The notes under the pieces: generated by a model
Seen by the model: only the letters and a program-made list of their open reading frames with translations
Told to the model about the DNA's origin: nothing
Database searches by the model: none
Program-made: the position numbers and the translations under genes
Part shown: piece after piece, positions 1 to 5,649 of the stretch
Layout: every line of letters begins with the position of its first letter
How positions within the stretch are numbered: position 1 is the stretch's first letter
From: Candidatus Egerieicola pullicola
GTDB lineage: Bacteria; Bacillota; Clostridia; Oscillospirales; Ruminococcaceae
Length of the DNA stretch: 6,374 bases
Direction: 5' to 3'
Assembly: GCA_018712465.1 (NCBI GenBank)
Contig: DVGY01000127.1
Coordinates: 1 to 6,374 of the forward strand

Positions 1-1
1 T

Positions 2-319
2 TTGACTCCTATTCTGGCCCATGTGGAACGCTATCTGGCGTTTGAGCATTTTGATTTTTTACAGGACATGATCCGGCAGGGAGAATTGCTGGCCCAGGTC
101 AATGCAGATTCTTTATTGCGATGGAGCACCCGGAAAAAAGCGTTGGAATTTTTAAAGAGCGGCAGCGCTCAATTTGTGGGAAGCGATGCTCACAATATAG
201 AACAGCGCGCTCCCCATCTGGGGGAAGCAATGGCCATGATTGAGAAAAAGGCCGGCAAAGAATTGGTACAGCGCATTGATCGGGATTCAGAAAAATTGAT
301 TCAAGAGTGTTTGAAATAA
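2..319 (+). CDS. CpsB/YwqE-type PHP-family tyrosine-protein phosphatase, C-terminal part (5' end outside the window)
   Basis: The last 105 codons of a gene that begins before the window; the first visible codon, TTG, is almost certainly internal. The fragment carries two metal-site signatures of the CpsB/CapC/YwqE branch of the PHP phosphoesterase fold: an AHVER motif (visible residues 6-10; the family usually has AHPER) and SDAH (61-64), with the typical QVNADS segment (32-37) between them. In this family the proteins are manganese-dependent phosphatases that remove phosphate from the tyrosine cluster of bacterial tyrosine kinases controlling capsule or exopolysaccharide export. I infer that the left edge is the end of a polysaccharide locus, but no kinase or glycosyltransferase is visible to confirm it. 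The full protein is usually about 240-260 residues, so roughly 60% lies outside. It ends at TAA (317-319), 72 bp before a strong terminator, so it is probably the last gene of its transcript. Confidence 0.85.
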   Translation: MTPILAHVERYLAFEHFDFLQDMIRQGELLAQVNADSLLRWSTRKKALEFLKSGSAQFVGSDAHNIEQRAPHLGEAMAMIEKKAGKELVQRIDRDSEKLIQECLK

Positions 320-391
320 TACAAATCGGATATTTAGAAAGAAGTAATACTCTTTGGAATATTTGATTTAAAATAGAACGCAATTATTTAC

Positions 392-430
392 TAGATCGGA
401 GGCATCACAAGCTTCCGGTCTACTTTTTTT
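392..430 (+). terminator. Rho-independent terminator after the CpsB-like gene
   Basis: Positions 392-403 pair with 411-422 in a 12-bp stem containing two G-T wobbles, with a 7-nt loop (404-410). One C and seven T (424-430) follow. The position, between the stop at 319 and the next promoter at 445, fits termination of the upstream transcript and separates it from the comM operon. Confidence 0.9.
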
Positions 431-444
431 GCCGGAAACCGTCC

Positions 445-473
445 TTGTGTTTTGCTGAGAAACTGTGTATAAT
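445..473 (+). promoter_or_regulatory. Sigma-A-type promoter for the comM operon
   Basis: A perfect -10 box TATAAT (468-473) lies 17 nt after a weaker -35 box TTGTGT (445-450, 3 of 6 matches to TTGACA). Transcription should start near 480, giving a short leader of about 30 nt before the ribosome binding site of the comM-like gene. It sits directly after the terminator at 392-430, so it is probably the main promoter for the three genes that follow. Confidence 0.8.
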
Positions 474-508
474 GAAAATGATAGAAAAAGGAAAGGAAGG
501 CTGGGAAA

Positions 509-2044
509 ATGGGAATCCGATTGCTTCACAGTATGGCTTGCTTTGGTATGAACGCATATCTGATCCAGGTAGAAACCGATATTCTTCGCGGCCTTCCCAA
601 TTTTACTGTGGTAGGGCTGCCGGATGCAGCGGTCAAGGAAAGCCGGGACCGGGTGCGGTTCGTCTTTAAAAACTGTGGTTTTTCCTTTCCCAATGGGCGA
701 ATCACTGTCAATTTGGCCCCTGCCGATTTAAAAAAGAGCGGTTCCTCCTTTGATCTGCCCATCTTTTTGGGAATTCTTTTTTCCAGCGGACAGGTTTCGG
801 ATGCAGGATTGGAGGATGCTGCTTTTGTGGGGGAATTGTCCCTGTCCGGGAAATTATCTCCGGTCAACGGAGTGCTGCCTATGGTGCTGGCCGCTAAGGA
901 AGCGGGGATCAAAAAGATCTTCCTTCCGGCAGAAAATCAGCAGGAAGCTGCCGTGGTGCGGGATATGGAGATTTACGGCTTAGAGCACGTAAACCAGCTG
1001 CTTGGATTTTTAGAAGGGAGAATAAAACTCACCCCAGCTCACTACACCCAGCCCAAGTCCGCAGAAGAGGTGCTGGCTCCTGATTTTGCCGATGTCAAAG
1101 GACAGCCGGTAGCCCGCCGGGCGGTGGAAGTAGCCGTGGCTGGCGGACACAATCTGCTGCTGATCGGTTCGCCGGGGGCGGGGAAGTCCATGCTGGCAAA
1201 ACGGATTCCAGGCATTCTTCCTCCTATGACCTTTGAAGAGTCCATTGAGACCAGCCGGATCTATTCCATCGCTGGATTGCTTAGCAGTAAGCAGCCCTTA
1301 ATCACTGCCCGTCCTTTCCGAGCTCCCCACCACTCCATTTCCGCGGCGGGATTGTCCGGCGGAGGCACCATTCCTCAGCCGGGGGAGATCAGTTTGGCCC
1401 ATAACGGAGTGCTATTTTTGGACGAGCTGCCGGAATTTAACAGACAGGCCATTGAGATTCTTCGTCAGCCTATGGAGGACGGCACTGTCACCATTTCCCG
1501 GGTGCAGGGAACGTTGACGTATCCTTGCCGGGTGATGGTGGTGGCAGCCATGAATCCCTGCCCCTGCGGCTATTTCGGCCATCCTACCCGGGCCTGCACC
1601 TGTGAAAAAGGAGCGGTGAGCAAGTACCTAAACCGGATCAGCGGCCCGTTGCTGGACCGGCTGGATTTACATATTGATGTACCCCCGGTAGATTATGACA
1701 GTTTGGCCAGCCATCAAAAGTCGGAACCTTCTTCGGAGATCCGCAAACGGGTGATGAAGGTGCGGCAGATTCAACAGCAGCGGTTTTCCGGAAAGGGAAT
1801 CTATACCAACGCCCAAATTCCCCCTGGTTTATTGGAAGAGTGCTGTCCCATGGACGATGGGGCAAAAGCCATGCTGAAAAGCGCTTTTGAACGATTGGGG
1901 TTGTCCGGACGGGCCTATGACCGGATTTTAAAGGTAGCCCGCACCGTTGCCGATTTGGAGGAAAGCGAAATCATCCGCCGTCCCCACATTGCAGAAGCCA
2001 TTCAATATCGCAGCTTGGACCGGAAATATTGGTCCAGAATGTAA
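509..2044 (+). CDS. comM: ComM/YifB family AAA+ ATPase (Mg-chelatase-like)
   Basis: A 511-residue protein, the usual length for YifB/ComM. Residues 1-170 form the N-terminal Lon-protease-like domain typical of the family. The AAA+ core follows, with Walker A GSPGAGKS at 220-227, Walker B LFLDE at 302-306 and a conserved MNPCPCGY block at 348-355. Cysteines 351, 353, 363 and 365 make a likely metal-binding cluster. An arginine-finger-type segment ISGPLLDR is at 377-384 and a sensor-2-like LSGRAYDRILK at 465-475. In Gram-negative bacteria ComM is a hexameric branch-migration helicase that helps integrate transforming DNA; older annotations call it a magnesium chelatase, which it is not. Whether this host is naturally competent cannot be seen. 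The ATG follows AAAGGAAGG (492-500) by 8 nt. It is the first gene of an operon with dCMP deaminase and shikimate kinase. Confidence 0.93.
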   Translation: MGIRLLHSMACFGMNAYLIQVETDILRGLPNFTVVGLPDAAVKESRDRVRFVFKNCGFSFPNGRITVNLAPADLKKSGSSFDLPIFLGILFSSGQVSDAGLEDAAFVGELSLSGKLSPVNGVLPMVLAAKEAGIKKIFLPAENQQEAAVVRDMEIYGLEHVNQLLGFLEGRIKLTPAHYTQPKSAEEVLAPDFADVKGQPVARRAVEVAVAGGHNLLLIGSPGAGKSMLAKRIPGILPPMTFEESIETSRIYSIAGLLSSKQPLITARPFRAPHHSISAAGLSGGGTIPQPGEISLAHNGVLFLDELPEFNRQAIEILRQPMEDGTVTISRVQGTLTYPCRVMVVAAMNPCPCGYFGHPTRACTCEKGAVSKYLNRISGPLLDRLDLHIDVPPVDYDSLASHQKSEPSSEIRKRVMKVRQIQQQRFSGKGIYTNAQIPPGLLEECCPMDDGAKAMLKSAFERLGLSGRAYDRILKVARTVADLEESEIIRRPHIAEAIQYRSLDRKYWSRM

Positions 2045-2069
2045 ATCATCCAAGAACAGGAGGCAGAGT

Positions 2070-2555
2070 ATGAGCGAAAAACGTAAAGGGTATCTGACCT
2101 GGGACGCTTACTTTATGGGCATTGCCCTGCTCAGTGCCCAGCGCAGCAAGGATAGTAGCACCCAGGTGGGGAGCTGCATCGTAAATGAAGACAACAAGAT
2201 CCTTTCCATGGGTTATAACGGTATGCCTACCGGCTGTGACGACGATGAAATGCCTTGGAGCCGGGAAGGGGACACTTTAAATTCCAAGTATGCCTTTGTC
2301 TGTCACGCAGAGCTCAATGCCATTTTAAATTACAGCGGCGGCAGCTTGAAGGGTACCCGGATTTACAGCACCCTTTTCCCCTGCAATGAATGTGCCAAAG
2401 CCATTATTCAAAGCGGCATTCGGGAAGTGATCTATCTGTCGGACAAATATGCCGATACCGACGGTGTCCGGGCCAGCAAGCGGATGTTTGATCTGGTGGG
2501 GATTAAGTATCGGGAATATGTCCCTGCGGGGCAAACCGTCACGCTACACCTGTAA
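2070..2555 (+). CDS. comEB: Deoxycytidylate (dCMP) deaminase, ComEB type
   Basis: A 161-residue zinc-dependent deaminase converting dCMP to dUMP, which supplies thymidylate synthesis in the cytoplasm. The catalytic zinc site is intact: HAE at 79-81 (His79 zinc ligand, Glu81 proton shuttle) and PCNEC at 104-108 (Cys105 and Cys108 zinc ligands). The N-terminal segment WDAYFMGIALLSAQRS and the VGSCIV strand fit the dCMP deaminase/ComEB family better than cytidine or tRNA adenosine deaminases. The reading frame is open upstream to 1947, but AGGAGG (2058-2063) lies 6 nt before the ATG at 2070 and the protein aligns naturally from MSEKRKGY, so I chose that start. The gap to the comM-like gene is 25 bp. 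In Bacillus comEB lies in a competence operon, but the enzyme is dispensable for transformation there, so the neighbour ComM does not prove a competence role. Confidence 0.93.
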   Translation: MSEKRKGYLTWDAYFMGIALLSAQRSKDSSTQVGSCIVNEDNKILSMGYNGMPTGCDDDEMPWSREGDTLNSKYAFVCHAELNAILNYSGGSLKGTRIYSTLFPCNECAKAIIQSGIREVIYLSDKYADTDGVRASKRMFDLVGIKYREYVPAGQTVTLHL

Positions 2556-2557
2556 GG

Positions 2558-2575
2558 AAAGGAAGAACCAGTTTG
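2558..2575 (+). promoter_or_regulatory. Ribosome binding site that fixes a TTG start for shikimate kinase
   Basis: AAAGGAAG (2558-2565) sits 7 nt before TTG at 2573-2575. The next Met codon in frame (residue 10) falls inside the P-loop, so starting there would destroy the ATP site; TTG is the only plausible start. Confidence 0.75.
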
Positions 2576-3073
2576 AACAATCTCTATCTCTGCGGTTTTA
2601 TGGGCTGTGGAAAAACCACCATCGGTCAGGCTTTTGCCAAAAAGCAGGGCCGGAAATACCTGGATTTGGATCAGCTGTTGGTTCAGCGCCAGGGAAGAAC
2701 CATTCCGGAAATCTTCGCCCAGGATGGGGAAGAAGGATTTCGGACGATCGAACAGGAAACCTTGCTTTCCACCCAAGAATACAAAGGTGCGGTGATTTCC
2801 ACCGGCGGGGGTATTCTTACCAAACGGGAAAACGGCGCCATCTGCAACCGGCTGGGGGTGTTGGTGTTTTTGGATCTGCCCTTTGAAGTCTGTTATCAGC
2901 GGATTGCCGGCGACACCAACCGCCCTTTGGTGATGCAAAACACCAAGGAGCAGTTGGAAGATTTATATAACCGGCGGAGAACGGTGTACCTAGCGGAAAG
3001 CGGATTGGTACTGGATGCCACCGGTTCGGTACAGGAGATTGTAACGCGGCTGGAACAGGCACTGAAAAGATAA
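2573..3073 (+). CDS. aroK: Shikimate kinase
   Basis: A 166-residue kinase that phosphorylates shikimate to shikimate-3-phosphate, the fifth step of the chorismate pathway to aromatic amino acids. All diagnostic elements are present: P-loop GFMGCGKT at 8-15; the DLD pair (Asp31, Asp33), of which Asp33 normally contacts shikimate; Arg57 in the FRTIE segment; the GGG shikimate-binding loop at 78-80; the lid segment NRPL at 116-119 with its catalytic-type Arg117; and Arg135 four residues before Tyr139, matching the RxPLY motif of the family. Length is normal for a monofunctional AroK. Translation starts at TTG, an infrequent codon but well placed behind a ribosome binding site. It follows the dCMP deaminase by 17 bp and is the last gene of the operon. 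No other aromatic biosynthesis gene is in view, so its grouping with comM and comEB is probably transcriptional convenience. Confidence 0.95.
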   Translation: MNNLYLCGFMGCGKTTIGQAFAKKQGRKYLDLDQLLVQRQGRTIPEIFAQDGEEGFRTIEQETLLSTQEYKGAVISTGGGILTKRENGAICNRLGVLVFLDLPFEVCYQRIAGDTNRPLVMQNTKEQLEDLYNRRRTVYLAESGLVLDATGSVQEIVTRLEQALKR

Positions 3074-3085
3074 AATAAAAAAGAA

Positions 3086-3140
3086 TCCCAACGGCCTTGG
3101 TGAAGCATTACCGAAAAGCCGTTGGGAATTTTTATTTTTT
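3086..3140. terminator. Bidirectional intrinsic terminator between aroK and the methyltransferase remnant
   Basis: Positions 3086-3095 pair with 3118-3127 in a perfect 10-bp GC-rich stem. Inside the loop, 3097-3101 can pair with 3109-3113 to extend the hairpin. On the + strand it is followed by T5-A-T6 (3129-3140). On the - strand it is followed by an equally T-rich run, because 3074-3085 is nearly all A. It lies 12 bp after the aroK stop, and the - strand stop of the methyltransferase remnant (3134-3132) falls within its flank, so one hairpin closes two convergent units. Confidence 0.88.
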
Positions 3141-3307
3141 GGCTTGTACCTGAATCCGCCGAAAGGTTTCAAAACAGCTCCGCAGCCCAAATCTAAAATT
3201 GATTCCGTGCCAGAAAGAGAAAGGAAAGAGATTAGCTCCTGTCCCCATTGGGTTTGATGAGCAGAGGCTTTTTCGTATTGGCTGCCGTCAAATTCAAAGT
3301 GAGGCAT
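3132..3307 (-). pseudogene. Class I SAM-dependent methyltransferase, internally deleted remnant
   Basis: Read on the - strand, codons 1-43 from the ATG at 3307 begin MPHFEFDGSQYEKASAHQ and run to ILDLGCG at 37-43. This is the normal N-terminus and motif I (SAM-binding DLGCGxG) of small methyltransferases resembling trans-aconitate/type-11 enzymes. Immediately after, homology stops in that frame. In another frame the sequence reads ETFRRIQVQAKK and then TAA (3170-3132), which looks like the usual C-terminal end of the same family. So about 45 N-terminal and 12-15 C-terminal codons remain of an enzyme normally near 250 residues, out of frame with each other. The start retains a good ribosome binding site (AAAGGAAG, 3321-3314, spacer 6). 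The N-terminal frame stays open to 2990 through the terminator and antisense to aroK, which is not meaningful. The family identification rests on my reading; the substrate is unknown. Confidence 0.8.
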
Positions 3308-3322
3308 TTTGATCTTCCTTTC

Positions 3323-3421
3323 TTAAGATTTTGAAATGGGACACACCTGCAAGCACTGCTTGCAGCCGATGCAGCTGCAGCAATCTTCTTTGTTTAAAAA
3401 AAGAAATACAAAACGTAATTT
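3323..3421 (-). pseudogene. 3' remnant of a [4Fe-4S] cluster protein
   Basis: On the - strand an open stretch ends at TAA (3325-3323) and carries CIGCKQCLQVCP at 3373-3338. This is the canonical C-x2-C-x2-C-x3-CP ligand set for a [4Fe-4S] cluster, with two further cysteines just before it. The frame is closed by TAA about 32 codons upstream and contains no ATG, GTG or TTG start, so this can only be the tail of a lost or broken gene. The residues before NKEDCC are encoded by A/T-rich DNA and do not look like a protein domain. It ends 15 bp before the methyltransferase start, close enough to have been one operon. It could come from a ferredoxin or from the C-terminal cluster domain of an oxidoreductase; too little is left to tell. 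A chance open stretch is possible but less likely given the exact ligand spacing. Confidence 0.5.
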
Positions 3422-3425
3422 TTAA

Positions 3426-3454
3426 AGAAAAATATCCGAATCGTAAATTTGGAT
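3426..3454 (-). terminator. Possible terminator after the third DUF4190-like gene
   Basis: On the - strand 3454-3447 pairs with 3441-3434 in an 8-bp stem with one A-C mismatch and a 5-nt loop, followed by A and five T (3432-3428) and further T. It lies 45 bp after the stop of the third DUF4190-like gene. The stem is short and A/T-rich, so termination would be weak. Confidence 0.45.
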
Positions 3455-3498
3455 TGAGCTAAGAAATATTATGTAGAGATTCTAATTTACTGTTTCTT

Positions 3499-4056
3499 TT
3501 ACCCTACAGTCAGTGTAAACAAAAAGAACAGGTACGCCACCAGGGAAAAAGCCAGAAGATAAATCAACAGCAAAAAGCCTAAGCTCACCGCTCCAAAAAT
3601 AATTCCCAGCAGGCTGTTCCTCCGTCCAGGAAAGTTGGGAGGATAGGATTGAAAGCGGGATCGGGACACCAAGCCAAAGATCAGCGCCAGCAAACCACAA
3701 ACTGAAATGGGAAAACTCAAGTCTAGAAAATTGCTGGAGTTGTGATAACCGGACTCTCCAAGGACGGAAATATCCCCAAAGATAGCGATTAGAAGCAACC
3801 CCAGAGCAATGGCTCCCAGCACAAGGCTGGCAGTAGCCAACTTGGTCTTGGATTTGGGTTTTGGATAGGGCATACCGGGATAAGGGGGATATCCCTTTGG
3901 CTGGATGTAGTAAGGCGGCGGTGGCGGAGGGGTTGGTTTTTGGTAAGGGATAAACGGGGGCTCCTGAGGTGGGGGAGGTGTGGCAGGCCCGGGAGGATTG
4001 GATTGAACACGGGGGTCCTGAAAGGGCGTGCCAGTCGATTGATTTTGGGAATTCAT
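3499..4056 (-). CDS. Proline-rich DUF4190-like membrane protein (third of a tandem set)
   Basis: A 185-residue protein of unknown function. Residues 1-70 are low complexity and rich in Pro, Tyr and Gln, including runs of four and six prolines. Hydrophobic segments follow at about 73-94, 113-131 and 149-182; the last is long enough for one long or two closely packed helices. Phrases such as ATASLVLGAIALG and SLLGIIFGAVSLG resemble the repeated small-residue helices of DUF4190-type proteins. There is no signal peptide; the N-terminus is probably cytoplasmic, which is inference. The frame is open to an ATG at 4098, but AAAGGAGA (4070-4063) stands 6 nt before the ATG at 4056, so I place the start there. 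It follows the second paralogue by 69 bp, with a terminator-like hairpin in the gap, so it is probably expressed at a lower level than the two genes before it. Confidence 0.85.
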   Translation of the reverse strand: MNSQNQSTGTPFQDPRVQSNPPGPATPPPPQEPPFIPYQKPTPPPPPPYYIQPKGYPPYPGMPYPKPKSKTKLATASLVLGAIALGLLLIAIFGDISVLGESGYHNSSNFLDLSFPISVCGLLALIFGLVSRSRFQSYPPNFPGRRNSLLGIIFGAVSLGFLLLIYLLAFSLVAYLFFLFTLTVG

Positions 4057-4080
4057 ACTATTTCTCCTTTTTCGGTTTAC

Positions 4081-4111
4081 AAAAAAGCGACAATCCATGT
4101 GGGAATTGCCG
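4081..4111 (-). terminator. Intercistronic terminator-like hairpin between the second and third DUF4190-like genes
   Basis: On the - strand 4111-4103 pairs with 4096-4088 in a 9-bp stem with two G-T wobbles and a 6-nt loop, followed by one C and six T (4086-4081). It lies 14 nt downstream of the second gene's stop and only 11 nt before the ribosome binding site of the third gene. I see no promoter between hairpin and gene, so the third gene may depend on read-through. Confidence 0.65.
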
Positions 4112-4125
4112 TCTTTTGTTGTTTG

Positions 4126-4923
4126 TTAGTTGTATAAATAATACGGAAAGTTATTAAAATACTCAGATAGACTAAAAGTAAAAAATATAATGAGACAGAC
4201 AATTACCGTTACAATGACAAAGATGCTGATGCCAAGTCCCACAGCTCCACAGATTTTGCCTACTTTTACATAAGTGGCATTGGGACCCAAATTGCCGTTG
4301 GGATAATGGCTTTTGACTCTGGAAGAAAACACCAACGCCAGAATGGCACAAACCAAACTTCCCAACGCGATGGAACAGATTCCCAGCACCATGGAAGCAA
4401 TGGCCAGTCCTTCCGGTTTATACTGAGGCGGTTGAGGAGCCGCCGGGGGAGGAGTGACCGGTTGATAACCGGCAGGTGGTGGCGGAACCGGTTGGCTGTA
4501 ATAAGTCTGGGGATAGGATGGGGGATAAACGCTGGGGTCCCGAGACATCTGCTGCGCCGCATAGTAGCCGGGCTGGTAGTTGTTGGGAGGAGGCGCTTGG
4601 TAGGGTGCCTGATGAGGCGTAGAGGCAGGCTGAGTAGGTTGAGGCTGTGCCGGTTCCGGAGCGGCCGGCTGTTCTTCCTGAATTTCTCCCTGGACAGCCT
4701 GGGCAGAATCGGAAAGATCCTGCTGAATGGACGAAGCGGTTTGGGTGGCGGCGTGAGCTTCTTCTTGGGCAGCTTGCACGGCTTGGGCCGCTGAGATGGC
4801 TGCTTCCCGGGCCAGATCGAAGTCCATCTGAACCTGACTGGCTTCCGCTTGGGCAATTTCAGCCGGTGGCGGTGGCGGTGGGGGAGTGGGGATGCCATGT
4901 TCTACTGCAGAGGGGTCTACCAT
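4126..4923 (-). CDS. DUF4190-like membrane protein with Ala/Gln-rich helical and Pro-rich N-terminal regions (second of a tandem set)
   Basis: A 265-residue protein of unknown function, the longest of the three. Seven prolines in a row occur at 14-20. Residues 21-82 are rich in Ala, Gln and Glu and would form a long charged helix or coiled coil (EIAQAEASQ, AAISAAQAVQAAQEEA). Residues 83-170 are Pro/Gln/Tyr-rich and presumably disordered. The membrane part has GLAIASMVLGICSIALGSL at about 172-200 and a second segment at about 221-251. The core GLAIASMVLGICSI is nearly identical to GMAIAAMVLGICSI in the upstream gene, marking the two as paralogues. The helical insert is absent from both neighbours. 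The ATG follows AAGGAG (4936-4931) by 7 nt; the gap to the upstream gene is 16 bp, so the two are surely cotranscribed. The role could be a membrane scaffold or sensor, but nothing in the sequence proves it. Confidence 0.87.
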   Translation of the reverse strand: MVDPSAVEHGIPTPPPPPPPAEIAQAEASQVQMDFDLAREAAISAAQAVQAAQEEAHAATQTASSIQQDLSDSAQAVQGEIQEEQPAAPEPAQPQPTQPASTPHQAPYQAPPPNNYQPGYYAAQQMSRDPSVYPPSYPQTYYSQPVPPPPAGYQPVTPPPAAPQPPQYKPEGLAIASMVLGICSIALGSLVCAILALVFSSRVKSHYPNGNLGPNATYVKVGKICGAVGLGISIFVIVTVIVCLIIFFTFSLSEYFNNFPYYLYN

Positions 4924-4939
4924 AAATATTCTCCTTTAA

Positions 4940-5443
4940 TTAAAACAGCATAGATGCGGAACTGATTTGGATGTCAATTCTGCCGTTCAAGTAAGGGGCG
5001 AGTTCGTTGATGAAATACGGTGTAGCTTCCTGGATTATATACACAAGGGCAATCACATAGATGATCCAAAGAATCAGGAACAAGATGGAAAAGACTAGCC
5101 CCACAATACCGCAGATTTTGGCTGCCAGCACAAAACCGCGATTGGGACTTTGCAGTTCTCCCGGCGTTTGCTTTTTTACTTTTCCGGCGAATACCAGCGC
5201 TAAAATGGCGCAAACCAGACCGGTAATGGCTCCGGCAGAGAAAAAGATGGAGCAGATGCCCAATACCATAGCGGCGATGGCCATGCCGTTGGGCCTGGTT
5301 TGGTTCACCGGTTGGCAGGGCGGATACTGCTGGTACTGTTGATACTGCACGTAAGTTTGTTGGGAATAGTTTGGTTGATATCCCGGCTGCTGATAGGGCT
5401 GACCAGGCTGTTGGAAGTTGGGGGTTTGATTTGCATTGTCCAT
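4940..5443 (-). CDS. Gln/Tyr/Pro-rich DUF4190-like membrane protein (first of a tandem set)
   Basis: A 167-residue protein of unknown function. Residues 1-52 are low complexity and dominated by Gln, Tyr, Pro and Asn, with repeated QPGQPYQQPGYQP and QYQQYQQY patterns. The hydrophobic part begins with GMAIAAMVLGICSI (53-66) and continues to about 87; a small positively charged loop (KVKKQ) leads to a second hydrophobic block at 105-138, followed by a short polar tail. This helix-loop-helix arrangement with GxxLG-type small residues is typical of DUF4190-like proteins. The frame is open to 5464, but AAGGAG (5456-5451) is 7 nt before the ATG at 5443, while the ATG two codons earlier is too close to it, so I chose 5443. 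It is the first gene of the minus-strand operon and lies about 78 nt after the predicted transcription start. Confidence 0.87.
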   Translation of the reverse strand: MDNANQTPNFQQPGQPYQQPGYQPNYSQQTYVQYQQYQQYPPCQPVNQTRPNGMAIAAMVLGICSIFFSAGAITGLVCAILALVFAGKVKKQTPGELQSPNRGFVLAAKICGIVGLVFSILFLILWIIYVIALVYIIQEATPYFINELAPYLNGRIDIQISSASMLF

Positions 5444-5527
5444 AATCATTCTCCTTGTTGTCAAAGACGAAATCGGGACGAATGGGGCAGCTGCAAAAAG
5501 AAGGAGATACAGCTGTCTGTTAAGCTT

Positions 5528-5556
5528 ATTCTATCATATTTAAAACCTACTGACAA
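5528..5556 (-). promoter_or_regulatory. Extended -10 promoter for the DUF4190-like operon
   Basis: On the - strand the -35 box TTGTCA (5556-5551, 5 of 6 matches) is followed after exactly 17 nt by the -10 box TAGAAT (5533-5528, 5 of 6), preceded by TGA, an extended -10 TGn. Transcription should start near 5521, leaving a leader of about 78 nt. It is one of the best promoters in the window, which suggests that these uncharacterised genes are actively expressed in at least some conditions. Confidence 0.8.
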
Positions 5557-5649
5557 GATAAAAGCCGGTCAGGAAACCTCTTTTTTGCCAAACAAAGCCG
5601 CCGGCAGAAAAAAGAATTTATTCACTGTTACGAAATCCGCCAAAAACCA

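Noticed and set aside
1947..2069. Upstream extension of the dCMP deaminase frame
   Set aside because: It overlaps the end of the comM-like gene, lacks a ribosome binding site, and the AGGAGG before 2070 marks the real start.
2432..2938. A 168-codon open frame on the - strand across comEB and aroK
   Set aside because: It spans the junction of two well-supported genes on the other strand and has no family signature.
2990..3131. Continuation of the methyltransferase-like frame to a 105-residue protein
   Set aside because: Beyond DLGCG it runs through the terminator and antisense to aroK in the wrong frame; the true tail is in another frame ending at 3132.
3905..4020. G-rich + strand repeats that look like a tandem repeat or G-quadruplex tract
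   Set aside because: They are the complement of polyproline codons (CCN) in the DUF4190-like gene; low-complexity coding explains them.
4306..4794. A 162-codon open frame on the + strand, Arg/Gly-rich
   Set aside because: It is opposite the Pro-rich coding region of the second DUF4190-like gene; proline codons read backwards give Gly/Arg/Trp-rich nonsense.
5564..5605. GCCGG ... CCGGC inverted repeat in the typA upstream region
   Set aside because: Only 5 bp separated by 32 nt, with no T run placed to make a terminator; most likely chance.
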